This document shows, in pieces, positions 1-6,351 of a stretch of 10,533 nt of DNA; the first letter of the stretch is position 1; each line of letters starts with the position of its first letter. The stretch covers positions 1-10,533 of the forward strand of contig DAOTWP010000325.1 of the NCBI GenBank assembly GCA_034435675.1. The letters run 5' to 3'. The translations under genes were made by a program, and so were the position numbers. The notes below the pieces were generated by a model. It searched no databases. It worked only from the letters and a program-made list of their open reading frames with translations, and was not told the DNA's origin. Source of the stretch: DAOTWP01 sp034435675. Its GTDB lineage: Bacteria; Chloroflexota; Anaerolineae; Aggregatilineales; Phototrophicaceae.

Positions 1-48
1 CGGGCGGCTGTGCGGGCGGCTGTGCGGGCGGCTGTGCGGGCGGCTGCG
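1..48. repeat. 12-bp tandem repeat, four units, coding for PPAQ
   Basis: Three perfect head-to-tail copies of CGGGCGGCTGTG are followed by a fourth with one change (CTGCG). Each 12-bp unit is four codons, so on the minus strand it encodes Pro-Pro-Ala-Gln in frame and copy-number changes would keep the frame. The array runs into the window edge, so its full length is unknown. Confidence 0.9.
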
Positions 49-271
49 CAGGTGCTTCCGGCGGACGGCGGAACGCTGCATGCGCGTCAGCCGCGGGCGG
101 AGCGCTGGCAGGGGCAGCCGCAGCAGGCGCGGGCGCTGCGGGCGCGGCATCTGCCGGAGGCGCGTCGTCATCTGGCAGCACCAATTGCCCGCCGGTTTTC
201 AGCCGTTCCTTGCGATCCTTTTGTCCCACCCGGCGCACAGGCGGCGGTTGTTTTTGCGGGTCGTCGCTCAT
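1..271 (-). CDS. N-terminus of an unrecognised Ala/Pro-rich protein with PPAQ repeats (partial)
   Basis: The reading frame opens at an ATG (269-271) and stays open to the left edge, so about 90 residues of the N-terminus are visible. The protein begins MSDDPQKQPPPVRRV, followed by a short basic stretch (QKDRKERLK), an acidic patch (LPDDD), and then a long low-complexity Ala/Pro tract that ends in (PPAQ)n repeats at the window edge. There is no signal peptide or membrane segment in the visible part, so it is probably a cytoplasmic N-terminal tail ahead of a domain outside the window. The AAGAGG just upstream is a possible ribosome site, although its spacing to the ATG is very short (2 nt). It lies 83 nt downstream of the SH3b-like gene, with a hairpin between them. 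I do not recognise the family. That this frame is coding rests on the clean start, the codon-periodic repeat and its shared orientation with the neighbours. Confidence 0.6.
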   Translation of the reverse strand, partial: MSDDPQKQPPPVRRVGQKDRKERLKTGGQLVLPDDDAPPADAAPAAPAPAAAAPASAPPAADAHAAFRRPPEAPAQPPAQPPAQPPAQPP

Positions 272-293
272 AACCTCTTGGCTTAGTATCTAT

Positions 294-347
294 CCGTAAC
301 CCTGGACAAGAGGATTAACCCCCTTGTTCAGGAAAACAGGTTTACGG
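294..347 (-). terminator. Nested inverted repeat between the SH3b-like gene and the PPAQ gene, possible terminator
   Basis: CCTGGACAAG (301-310) pairs with CTTGTTCAGG (323-332): a 10-bp stem with one G-U pair, extended inside by GG/CC after one mismatch. An outer arm, CCGTAACCCTG (294-304), can pair with CAGGTTTACGG (337-347) with one mismatch, so the CCTG at 301-304 has two alternative partners. The inner hairpin starts about 22 nt past the stop of the 355-1326 gene, a natural place for a terminator. No U-rich tail follows on the minus strand, so termination is only an inference. The structure also lies in the leader of the next gene. Confidence 0.4.
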
Positions 348-354
348 TAGGCTC

Positions 355-1326
355 TTAGCGTGTGCCAACGAAATTAACCAGCGCCACGTTCTGATCGCAG
401 TTGCTGGGGAACGTGACCTCAATGCGTGGCGAAATCGGTGTGCCCGCGCCCGAACGCAGTTCGACCAGATACGTCCGGTTGTTGATCGTCACATCCACCT
501 GAATCTCCCACCCGGAGATTGTGCCGTAGAGTGTATCGCGCCCGGTGATTTCCGTCTGGTTAAAGCTGCCATCCGGCGTAAACACGGCGACGGTCAGCCC
601 GGCGACCTCATTGCCACTGAAGTCAAATACACGCCCGCCGATGCCCTGCCAGGCGCAGCCCTGCTGGTTGGCGAAGTTGCGCGCAAACTGCACATTCTCA
701 CGCAGCTGGTACAGGAACGGCGTCTGCGTGGGTGCCAGGGTTGAGGTCGGACCGGACGGTGTAGCGGTTTCTGTGGATGTGGCAGTGTTTTCCGGCGTGG
801 GCGTATCGCTGGGGATCGGCGTCGGTCCGGGGGTGTCGGTAATCGTCGCCGTCGGCGCGAGTGTGACCGTAGGTGTCGTCGTTTCTGTCGGAGTCAGGGT
901 CACGGTGGGCGTCAGCGTGGGCGGGGTGGGACCCGTCTCGACCGGCAGACTCAGCGTGCTGCCGCTGATACTGACATCCGCAGCGCGAATCCAGCCTTCG
1001 GAACCCCGGTAGGCGATCTTAAACCAGGCGCGTGTGGGGTCAATTGCCAGCAGCTCCACGACCTCATTCGAGGGCAGCGCCGCGCCCAGCGTTTCAAACA
1101 GTTCGCTTGCGCCAGAATAGACATTGGTCGCCGTCAGTGTGGTGGCACGCGGTGCTGCCGTTGGTTCCAGCGTCGGAAACGCAACCTGTGTGGGCACGCC
1201 TGCCGCTTGTGCCCGCTGCGATGCAGGACCTGCCATCCGCAGGATGACGAACAGCAGTACGCCGACGGTCAGCAGAAAAAACACCAGTGAAACTAGGTTG
1301 TAAATACGCGCAGACCCGCTTCCCAT
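355..1326 (-). CDS. Membrane-anchored SH3b-like surface protein with Thr/Pro linker
   Basis: A 323-residue protein. Residues 8-31 form a single N-terminal membrane anchor (uncleaved signal-anchor type, with no lipobox). Residues about 62-120 resemble a bacterial SH3 (SH3b) domain: the segment TATNVYSGAS...GAALPSNEVVELL...AWFKIAYRGSEGWIRAADV has the usual spacing of small beta strands and the closing GWI. Residues about 128-203 are a Thr/Pro-rich spacer of the kind common in Chloroflexota surface proteins. Residues 204-323 are a second, probably beta-rich domain holding the only two cysteines (C224 and C310), which could form a disulfide outside the cell. The ATG at 1324-1326 is preceded by AAGAAGGGGG at good spacing. 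The substrate is unknown. SH3b domains often bind cell-wall or surface polymers, but that cannot be shown here. The gene follows the foldase gene after 78 nt and could share its transcript. Confidence 0.85.
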   Translation of the reverse strand: MGSGSARIYNLVSLVFFLLTVGVLLFVILRMAGPASQRAQAAGVPTQVAFPTLEPTAAPRATTLTATNVYSGASELFETLGAALPSNEVVELLAIDPTRAWFKIAYRGSEGWIRAADVSISGSTLSLPVETGPTPPTLTPTVTLTPTETTTPTVTLAPTATITDTPGPTPIPSDTPTPENTATSTETATPSGPTSTLAPTQTPFLYQLRENVQFARNFANQQGCAWQGIGGRVFDFSGNEVAGLTVAVFTPDGSFNQTEITGRDTLYGTISGWEIQVDVTINNRTYLVELRSGAGTPISPRIEVTFPSNCDQNVALVNFVGTR

Positions 1327-1364
1327 GCGTTCGCCCCCTTCTTAAAAGAGCCTATCCAGCGGAT

Positions 1365-1370
1365 ATTCTA
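1365..1370 (-). promoter_or_regulatory. Possible -10 box upstream of the SH3b-like gene
   Basis: The minus strand reads TAGAAT here, five of six bases matching TATAAT, about 39 nt upstream of the ATG at 1326. No convincing -35 lies 16-18 nt further up, so this is weak. Read-through from the foldase gene is the alternative. Confidence 0.25.
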
Positions 1371-1404
1371 GCTTGCCCCGACGAAACAACGGTCCCCACT
1401 CGCG

Positions 1405-2430
1405 CTACAGGTAACGTTCAATGACAGCGGCATCAAGCTGATCCGCCAGCCACTGCTCAAAGACAATCTGTGTAAACTGTGCCTGTTCTTCCGGCGAGGT
1501 GGGGGTGAGCGGACGCTCTTCAAATGCCAGCGTCTGGATAATGTGGTAGCCCAGCCGCGTAATCACCGGACCTGTATATTCGCCCGGTTCCAGCGAAAAT
1601 GCCACTTCTGCCACAATCGGTTCCAGCAGTTGTTCGCGTGTGAACCAGCCCAGATCGCCGCCGTTCTGCGCAGTGGTGATGTCCTGCGAGACTGCCTGCG
1701 CAACAGCAGCAAAGTCCTCGCCGTTGTCCAGCCGCGCGACAACCGCCGCTGCTTCCTCTGCCGTGTAGACGAGGATGTGCCGCGCGTGTACATGCAGCAC
1801 TGGCTGATCGAGATCAACAACGGTTTCAATCAGCCGCTGCGTAATCAGGTCAAGGCGCAGTGCTTCGCGGAATTCCGGTTCGGTGTAGCCGTTCTGGATC
1901 AGCCAGTCCTGCCAAGCCTGATCACTGCCGAGGATGCTGTAATACTCCTGCACTTCGGCATCAACGGCGGCATCACTGACGGTAATTCCCAGCCCCGCCG
2001 CCCCCTGCCGCACGATTTCCTGTTGAATCAGGATGTCCAGTTCTTCGGCACGCAGCGCCGTGATATCTGGCACAGCCGCCTGAAGCTGGCGGCGTTCAAC
2101 CGCGCGATCAAGCTGCGCCAGCGTAATTTCAACCCCGTTGACACGCGCTGCAAGCGGCATACCTGCCGTGCCCAGCGGCAGTCCGGTTGCCGGGTCCAGT
2201 GCGACGGGGGTAGCCGCCGCACTGCTGGGCTGCGGCGCGGCTGTAGTGTTGGCTTCATCGGGAGCAGCAGTGGCGGTCGCCTCCTGCGGCGCTGGCACTG
2301 CCGGCGTTGCCGTGAAATTGGCGGTTGCTGCTGCAGGCAGTTCGGTGGCGCTGTCGCCTCCACCACAGGCGGCAAGCAGCAGCACACACACGCAGATGGC
2401 TGCGATTTGGCGAATGACAGATGGACGCAC
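1405..2430 (-). CDS. PpiC/PrsA-like peptidyl-prolyl isomerase lipoprotein
   Basis: A 341-residue lipoprotein foldase of the SurA/PrsA parvulin type, expected to assist folding of exported proteins outside the membrane. I start it at the GTG at 2428-2430. An AAGGAG lies 5 nt upstream, and this start places a clean lipoprotein signal at residues 1-22 (basic start, hydrophobic core, LLAAC lipobox with lipidated Cys22). An in-frame extension to 2565 would bury that signal. After a Gly/Ala/Thr/Pro linker (about 23-95), residues about 95-205 match the helical SurA_N-like chaperone region (ARVNGVEITLAQLD...). Residues 212-302 are the parvulin domain, with HARHILV (215-221), GGDLGWF (257-263) and a closing FSLEPGEYTGPV...GYHIIQ. 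The parvulin domain is complete, so isomerase activity is plausible, although family members often act mainly as chaperones. It has its own promoter-like site and lies just upstream of a surface-protein gene, a possible client. Confidence 0.9.
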   Translation of the reverse strand: MRPSVIRQIAAICVCVLLLAACGGGDSATELPAAATANFTATPAVPAPQEATATAAPDEANTTAAPQPSSAAATPVALDPATGLPLGTAGMPLAARVNGVEITLAQLDRAVERRQLQAAVPDITALRAEELDILIQQEIVRQGAAGLGITVSDAAVDAEVQEYYSILGSDQAWQDWLIQNGYTEPEFREALRLDLITQRLIETVVDLDQPVLHVHARHILVYTAEEAAAVVARLDNGEDFAAVAQAVSQDITTAQNGGDLGWFTREQLLEPIVAEVAFSLEPGEYTGPVITRLGYHIIQTLAFEERPLTPTSPEEQAQFTQIVFEQWLADQLDAAVIERYL

Positions 2431-2435
2431 AACAA

Positions 2436-2441
2436 CTCCTT
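2436..2441 (-). promoter_or_regulatory. Ribosome binding site that fixes the GTG start of the foldase
   Basis: The minus strand reads AAGGAG, separated by 5 nt from the GTG at 2428-2430. This strong site supports a non-ATG start 45 codons inside the longest open frame. Confidence 0.8.
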
Positions 2442-2476
2442 CAGGTTGCGGTTCAAGGTAGTGCGCACGGATTCCT

Positions 2477-2505
2477 ATTATGCTATCAGGGGGGCATTCC
2501 GGCAA
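2477..2505 (-). promoter_or_regulatory. Sigma-70-type promoter of the foldase gene
   Basis: On the minus strand TTGCCG (2500-2505) is followed by a 17-nt spacer and CATAAT (2477-2482). The spacing is ideal, with four of six and five of six consensus bases. Transcription would start near 2470 and give a leader of about 40 nt ahead of the ribosome site and the GTG at 2430. It is the best promoter-like match I found in the window. Confidence 0.6.
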
Positions 2506-2679
2506 GTTGGGGTATGTGCTGCCGTTTACCCGTTCTCCCCGCCGCGCCCACAGAGCAAACTGCAAAGACGCATTTGGTTATGAGCAGTCAGCCAAGCGCC
2601 AGGCACTGCTCGCTGTTCTGTGGTGCTGAACACAGCGCCGTGTCCCCCGGTTTGCCCGCCAGTCTGCGCCGTCCGTACC
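2506..2679. other. Non-coding gap between the foldase promoter and the dispersed repeat
   Basis: No gene is supported here. The only structure I see is a small hairpin: CGCTGT (2611-2616) pairs with ACAGCG (2632-2637). An open frame crosses the region on the plus strand, but it also runs through the foldase signal-peptide region and has no sensible product. Confidence 0.5.
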
Positions 2680-2801
2680 ACCAAGCCACCAGCCGAATCA
2701 AATCCGCCAAACTTGTTCGCGTGGCTGTGCCAGGGTTAGCTGCCCAAAGTGCGCGCGTGACATTCCACTGCCCGGTGGGCGAATGGCGCGATTTGGCTTA
2801 G
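2680..2801 (+). repeat. Dispersed intergenic repeat, copy 1
   Basis: This stretch matches the reverse complement of 7034-7156 at about 90 of 123 aligned positions by hand count, with a single 1-base indel. The best part is 2680-2754 (about 65 of 76). Within it, 2715-2737 is a 23-nt perfect match. The weaker outer part is anchored by GGCTTAG (2795-2801) and TGGGCGA (2776-2782) at exactly the same spacing as in the other copy. It begins inside the glgX stop codon region and covers the sequence downstream of glgX. Two small hairpins can form in the core: GGG/CCC, and TGGC-TGT-GCCA. It is not a known insertion sequence as far as I can see, and its function is unknown. Confidence 0.8.
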
Positions 2802-4909
2802 CGCCCAACCAGAATAATCACACTGCGCGATCCAACCGTGATAAAGCGCTGGTTGCTGAGCGGCGTTTCGTCGCCGGGGCGGCAGATGTCATAAGGCGCA
2901 CGCAGCGACGTATTGGCGAAGACATGCCAGCGCATCCCTTTGGGCAGTGCCGGGACCTCAAAGCGGTGTGTTTCCCAGTGGGTGTTAAAGGCAACATAGA
3001 GATAATCGTCCGCATGTCCATCGCGCACCGCATGTTTGCCGCAGAGCATAAACGCCAGGGTGCGGATATAGTGAGTCCAGTCCACTTTCCACGCCTGCAC
3101 GCCATGCCAGCTAATGTCGGGATAGCCGCTGGCGGCAGTATCCGTATAGGTAAAGTGTTTGCGCCGCCGCAGGGCATGGTGTTCGTGGCGAAAGGCAAGC
3201 ATCTGCCGGAAGAAATTGAAGATTTCTTCGTTGCTTTCCAGCAAATCCCAGTTAAACCAGTTGAGTTCGTTGTCGTGGCAGTAGGTGTTGTTATTGCCGT
3301 ACTTGGTGTGTGCATATTCGTCACCCATGCGCAGCATCGGCACGCCCTGACTGACCAGCAGCACGGCGACAAAATTTTTGATCTGCTGCAGGCGCAGGAC
3401 ATTGATTTCGGCGTCTTCCGTTGGACCCTCAACCCCGCAGTTCCAACTGTAGTTATCGTTCGCGCCGTCGAGGTTGTTCTCGCCGTTGGCTAAATTGTGC
3501 TTCTCGTTGTACGACACCAGATCAAGCAGGGTGAAACCATCGTGCGCGGTGATGAAATTGATCGAGGCGGTTGGTCCGCGATCATGATACAGATCGGGGC
3601 TTCCTTGCAGGCGTTCGGCAAAATCCCACACCAAGCCTTCATCGCCCTTGAGAAAGCGCCGCACGATATCGCGGTATTTGCCGTTCCATTCCGCCCAGCG
3701 CCCATAGGCGGGGAAACTGCCCACCTGATACAGCCCGCCCGCGTCCCACGCTTCGGCAATCAGTTTGGTATCCGCCAGAATCGGGTCATTTGCCAGCCGT
3801 TCCAGCAGGGGGGGATTCGCCAGCGGCATACCGTTCTGGTCGCGCCCCAGAATCGAGGCGAGGTCAAAGCGGAAACCGTCAATGTGATATTCCCAGACCC
3901 AGTAGCGCAGCGAGTCAATGACCAGTTCGCGCACGACGGGGTTATTGCAGTTGAGCGTGTTGCCTGTGCCGCTGAAATTGAGGTAACGCCCGTCCGGCGT
4001 GAGCATGTAATAGGTCTTGTTGTCAATGCCGCGATAAGAGATCGTTGGACCGTTCTCGTTGCCTTCGGCAGTGTGGTTATAGACCACATCGAGGATGATT
4101 TCGATGCCGTTGCGGTGCAGTTCTTTGACGAGTGCCTTGAACTCGTCCACCTGCATGCCCAGCTTGCCCGTTGCCCCATAACCGGCTTTGGGGGCAAAAA
4201 AGCCGATGCTGCTGTAGCCCCAGTAATTCATCAGGGTCGCGCCGCTTTCCGGTTCTACCCGCGAATTCTCGAATTCGTCAAACTCGAAGATGGGCATGAG
4301 TTCGATGCAGTTGACGCCCAGCCGCTTAAAGTAGGGGATTTTTTCGCGGATGGCGGCAAACGTTCCGGGATATTTCACCCCGGACGAAAAATGGCGCGTG
4401 AAGCCGCGCACATGCATCTCATAAATCACCAGGTCTTCGATGGGCGTGTTCAGCGGGCGGTCGTCGCCCCAGTCAAAGTCATCGTAGATCAGGCGCGCGC
4501 GGTGCGGGTAGATGTTCTCAGGGTTGATGGCTTCGCCCCACACCTCGCGCCCGGCGATGATTTTGGCGTAAGGGTCGAGCAGAATCGCGTCATCGTTGAA
4601 GCGGTGACCTTCGTGTGGGCTGAACGGTCCCATCATGCGGAAACCGTATTCGATATTCTCAACATCCAACCCAAAGACGATCATGGCGTAAATATCGCCT
4701 ACCCGGAATTCCTCCGGGAAGGGAATCTCAATCAGCGGCTCGGTGTCGCCGCGATTAAACAACACCAGTGTGCAGGAGGTGGCATGTTTGGAGAAGACGG
4801 AAAAATTGACACCGTTGGGCACCATTGAGGCACCATAAGGCAACGGTCTGCCGATGCGCAGTTGAAAACCGCCATACGAGTGGGTCGGTTCGTGATCTAT
4901 ACGCTGCAT
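2798..4909 (-). CDS. glgX: Glycogen debranching enzyme GlgX (isoamylase-type, GH13)
   Basis: A complete 703-residue cytoplasmic enzyme that hydrolyses alpha-1,6 branch linkages in glycogen or limit dextrins. An N-terminal CBM48-type beta domain (about 13-110; PNGVNFSVFSKHA, EYGFRMMGPF) precedes the GH13 barrel. Conserved regions are intact: DVVYNH (274-279), GFRFDLAS (345-352) with nucleophile Asp349, EAWD with acid Glu386, and TAHDGF with Asp457. The segments SYNEKHNLANGENN and SWNCGVEGPT are GlgX/TreX signatures, and a C-terminal beta domain closes the protein. I chose the ATG at 4907-4909, which has AGGA 4 nt upstream. An in-frame TTG at 4963 lies in the loop of a terminator hairpin and is unlikely. 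Length is typical for GlgX (about 660-720). No other glycogen genes are visible. The related TreX and isoamylase cannot be excluded on substrate preference. Confidence 0.95.
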   Translation of the reverse strand: MQRIDHEPTHSYGGFQLRIGRPLPYGASMVPNGVNFSVFSKHATSCTLVLFNRGDTEPLIEIPFPEEFRVGDIYAMIVFGLDVENIEYGFRMMGPFSPHEGHRFNDDAILLDPYAKIIAGREVWGEAINPENIYPHRARLIYDDFDWGDDRPLNTPIEDLVIYEMHVRGFTRHFSSGVKYPGTFAAIREKIPYFKRLGVNCIELMPIFEFDEFENSRVEPESGATLMNYWGYSSIGFFAPKAGYGATGKLGMQVDEFKALVKELHRNGIEIILDVVYNHTAEGNENGPTISYRGIDNKTYYMLTPDGRYLNFSGTGNTLNCNNPVVRELVIDSLRYWVWEYHIDGFRFDLASILGRDQNGMPLANPPLLERLANDPILADTKLIAEAWDAGGLYQVGSFPAYGRWAEWNGKYRDIVRRFLKGDEGLVWDFAERLQGSPDLYHDRGPTASINFITAHDGFTLLDLVSYNEKHNLANGENNLDGANDNYSWNCGVEGPTEDAEINVLRLQQIKNFVAVLLVSQGVPMLRMGDEYAHTKYGNNNTYCHDNELNWFNWDLLESNEEIFNFFRQMLAFRHEHHALRRRKHFTYTDTAASGYPDISWHGVQAWKVDWTHYIRTLAFMLCGKHAVRDGHADDYLYVAFNTHWETHRFEVPALPKGMRWHVFANTSLRAPYDICRPGDETPLSNQRFITVGSRSVIILVGR

Positions 4910-4935
4910 GTTGTCCTGCGCCGCACGGCGCGTTG

Positions 4936-4987
4936 TATAAAGCCAACCGCCGAGTGCCCACAACGATCACTGGCACTCGGCGGTTGG
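4936..4987 (-). terminator. Strong intrinsic terminator of the STAS gene
   Basis: CCAACCGCCGAGTGCC (4943-4958) and GGCACTCGGCGGTTGG (4972-4987) form a perfect 16-bp stem with a 13-nt loop. On the minus strand the stem is followed by CTTTATA, a modest U-rich tail. It begins 64 nt past the STAS stop and ends about 33 nt before the glgX start, so it separates the two transcripts. The tail TTTATAC could also serve as a -10 element for glgX. Confidence 0.7.
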
Positions 4988-5051
4988 ATTCAGACCGGAA
5001 TGCGAGCCGGGTGCAGGCGTGCAGCAGGCAACCCGACGCAAGCACCGCGAC

Positions 5052-5390
5052 CTAATCGTTGAGCTGTCTTAGCCCGGTCTCCAGGTCTTTGGAAGTGATA
5101 AAGTGTTCCAGGAAACCAGTTATAGACATTGTATCCTGAATCTCTTCAGAAAGCCCACTTAAGACGACGCGGCTCGCCATATCGCGGCTGATTTCGCGGT
5201 GCACCAGCAGCAGGGTGCGCAGCCCGGCGCTGGACATATACGTGACACGGGACATATCTAGGAGGATTTTGCTGCCTGGATGCGCCAGCGGGAGTACCTT
5301 GTCCTGCACCATCGGTGAAGTGGTAGAGTTGAGTTCGCCGGCAAGCTCGATAACCGTTACATTGTTCATGATAGTCACTTTAACATCCAT
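5052..5390 (-). CDS. STAS-domain anti-sigma factor antagonist
   Basis: A 112-residue single STAS domain of the SpoIIAA/RsbV type: an initial beta strand (VTVIELAGELN), then the diagnostic KILLDMSRVTYMSSAGLRTLL. Aligned with the SpoIIAA MDSSGL motif, Ser54 is the likely phosphoacceptor. Such proteins bind a serine-kinase anti-sigma factor in their unphosphorylated form and so release a sigma factor or other partner. The length is normal and nothing is missing. The ATG at 5388-5390 is the natural start of the domain, although only a weak AAGA precedes it. No kinase, phosphatase or sigma factor gene is adjacent, so its partner must be encoded elsewhere. A 16-bp hairpin terminator follows, so it is probably monocistronic. 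The target pathway cannot be named from the sequence. Confidence 0.9.
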   Translation of the reverse strand: MDVKVTIMNNVTVIELAGELNSTTSPMVQDKVLPLAHPGSKILLDMSRVTYMSSAGLRTLLLVHREISRDMASRVVLSGLSEEIQDTMSITGFLEHFITSKDLETGLRQLND

Positions 5391-5869
5391 TCTTGATTCA
5401 GTTTAATTCCGTTCAATCAATAGAAGCATAAATTTTAGATGAATTTAACGTGAATTCTCATCGTTAGCTTATGACTTCGGCAGCGCTGGAGCAGACACCC
5501 GAACCTGTGGTCCATATGGTTGTCTGATTATCCCATGCTGCCAGTGTAGTGGCAGGCACATTGCAAACGCCTAAACCAAAACTAACGGCGAACTAACATT
5601 TGCGAACCAGAACCTGTTAAACTGCTCTCGAAGGACAGCGGGCAATTGTGCCTTTCGCCCATTCGTAATCGTTTACACCTTATGCAGGTAGTTATAACAC
5701 TGAGTGAAAATGCCGGGGTTAAAACTATATGAGAAATAGGTAAGCGCTTAACGGACCGCCGCCGAGTCCACGTAGGAAACGGTGCTGGCAGAACGGCGTT
5801 CACAAGACCGCACGGGGGGTGAAGTCCTGTGAATGCCGGAGTCCTGCGAGCAGCATGGGGTGGTGCGGG
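5391..5869. other. 479-base intergenic region between the two STAS-fold genes
   Basis: I support no protein here. The right part (about 5755-5869) is GC-rich, and the left part (5400-5470) is AT-rich and promoter-like. Structures visible: a perfect 10-bp palindrome TAAGCGCTTA (5741-5750) with an AAGCGCTT core like many LacI-family operators; a hairpin CTGCCA-GTGTAG-TGGCAG (5538-5555) extendable by TG/CA past one bulge; and AGTCCTG twice, 17 nt apart (5823-5829 and 5840-5846). I looked for common riboswitch signatures (cobalamin, TPP, c-di-GMP, fluoride) and did not find one. Confidence 0.5.
5425..5454 (-). promoter_or_regulatory. Possible promoter and palindrome upstream of the STAS gene
   Basis: On the minus strand TTCACG (5449-5454) is followed by an 18-nt spacer and TATGCT (5425-5430), in an AT-rich island in otherwise GC-rich DNA. 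An imperfect inverted repeat (GATGAATT 5438-5445, AATTCTCATC 5453-5462) overlaps the -35 and could be an operator. A second pair, TTGATT (5393-5398) and AATCAA (5415-5420), lies between this site and the start codon. Confidence 0.3.
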
Positions 5870-6268
5870 TTAACTGCCTGGCTGCTGCATGCGCAGTTGA
5901 ATGCGGGCGGTTTGCAGCGCTTCTTGCAGCGTGGGAAACGCGGCAATACTCGTGTTGTTGTTCTGCTGCTGCATGGCACTGCGAAAGTTGCTGACGAAAC
6001 TGCCGCTGCCGACCAGAATGGTCAGCAGTGTGCGTTGATTCGAGATGGTGTTGTCGCGCCCCCGACCTGTCGCCTGAAGAATTTTGAGATAATCGCCGAA
6101 GCTGACCTGAGATCTGCTTACATCAATCACCAGCACATACGGTCCGCTGAAACTTTCCAGCAGGTGCGCGATTTCGCCGCGCGTGTACTGCACATCCTCA
6201 AGGGTCATCGTGGTGTCATGGGTAGAGACGATAATCGGTTCGCCGGGAAGAAGCTCTACGGTTGGCAT
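5870..6268 (-). CDS. Small STAS/SpoIIAA-like-fold protein of unknown partner
   Basis: A 132-residue soluble protein. The order of elements suggests a STAS- or SpoIIAA-like alpha/beta fold: strand PIIVSTHD (11-18), helix LEDVQYTRGEIAHLLESF (23-40), strand PYVLVIDVSRS (43-53), helix FGDYLKILQATG (57-68), strand LLTILVGSG (81-89), helix VSNFRSAMQQ (92-101), strand TSIAAF (106-111) and a last helix FPTLQEALQTARIQL. The pairing of a VIDVSR strand with a terminal FPTLQEAL helix recalls uncharacterised Chloroflexota proteins, but this is recollection rather than a search. It lacks the canonical DSSGL phosphorylation motif, so if it is a STAS relative it is not a standard RsbV-type switch. The start ATG at 6266-6268 has AAGGGG about 6 nt upstream. 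It sits 83 nt downstream of the M50-like gene. Confidence 0.7.
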   Translation of the reverse strand: MPTVELLPGEPIIVSTHDTTMTLEDVQYTRGEIAHLLESFSGPYVLVIDVSRSQVSFGDYLKILQATGRGRDNTISNQRTLLTILVGSGSFVSNFRSAMQQQNNNTSIAAFPTLQEALQTARIQLRMQQPGS

Positions 6269-6351
6269 GCAGCCCCTTTCAACCTACGCTTTGTGCGTTT
6301 AGCAGCAAATATACTGCCGCCATATTATCATAAGTCCCCGGCATCCCTGTG

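Noticed and set aside
2431..2565. N-terminal extension of the foldase
   Set aside because: It would place 45 residues before the lipoprotein signal and overlap the promoter at 2477-2505. The GTG at 2430 has AAGGAG at ideal spacing.
1543..2583. 346-codon plus-strand open frame
   Set aside because: It lies antisense to the well-supported foldase, with no recognisable domain and a Cys/Arg-rich composition typical of shadow frames.
3497..4828. 443-codon plus-strand open frame
   Set aside because: It is the antisense shadow of glgX, whose conserved motifs are all on the minus strand. Long antisense frames are expected in GC-rich genes.
4910..4963. TTG start that would add 18 residues to GlgX
   Set aside because: It sits in the loop of the 16-bp terminator hairpin. 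The ATG at 4909 has a proper ribosome site.
5582..5803. 73-codon minus-strand frame in the long gap
   Set aside because: GTG start without a ribosome site, Arg/Cys/Thr-rich composition and no domain. It more likely reflects chance.
5755..5869. Cobalamin-riboswitch, SRP or RNase P RNA suggested by GGTGAAGTCC-like words
   Set aside because: The surrounding conserved boxes of those RNAs are not present. The resemblance is limited to a few bases.
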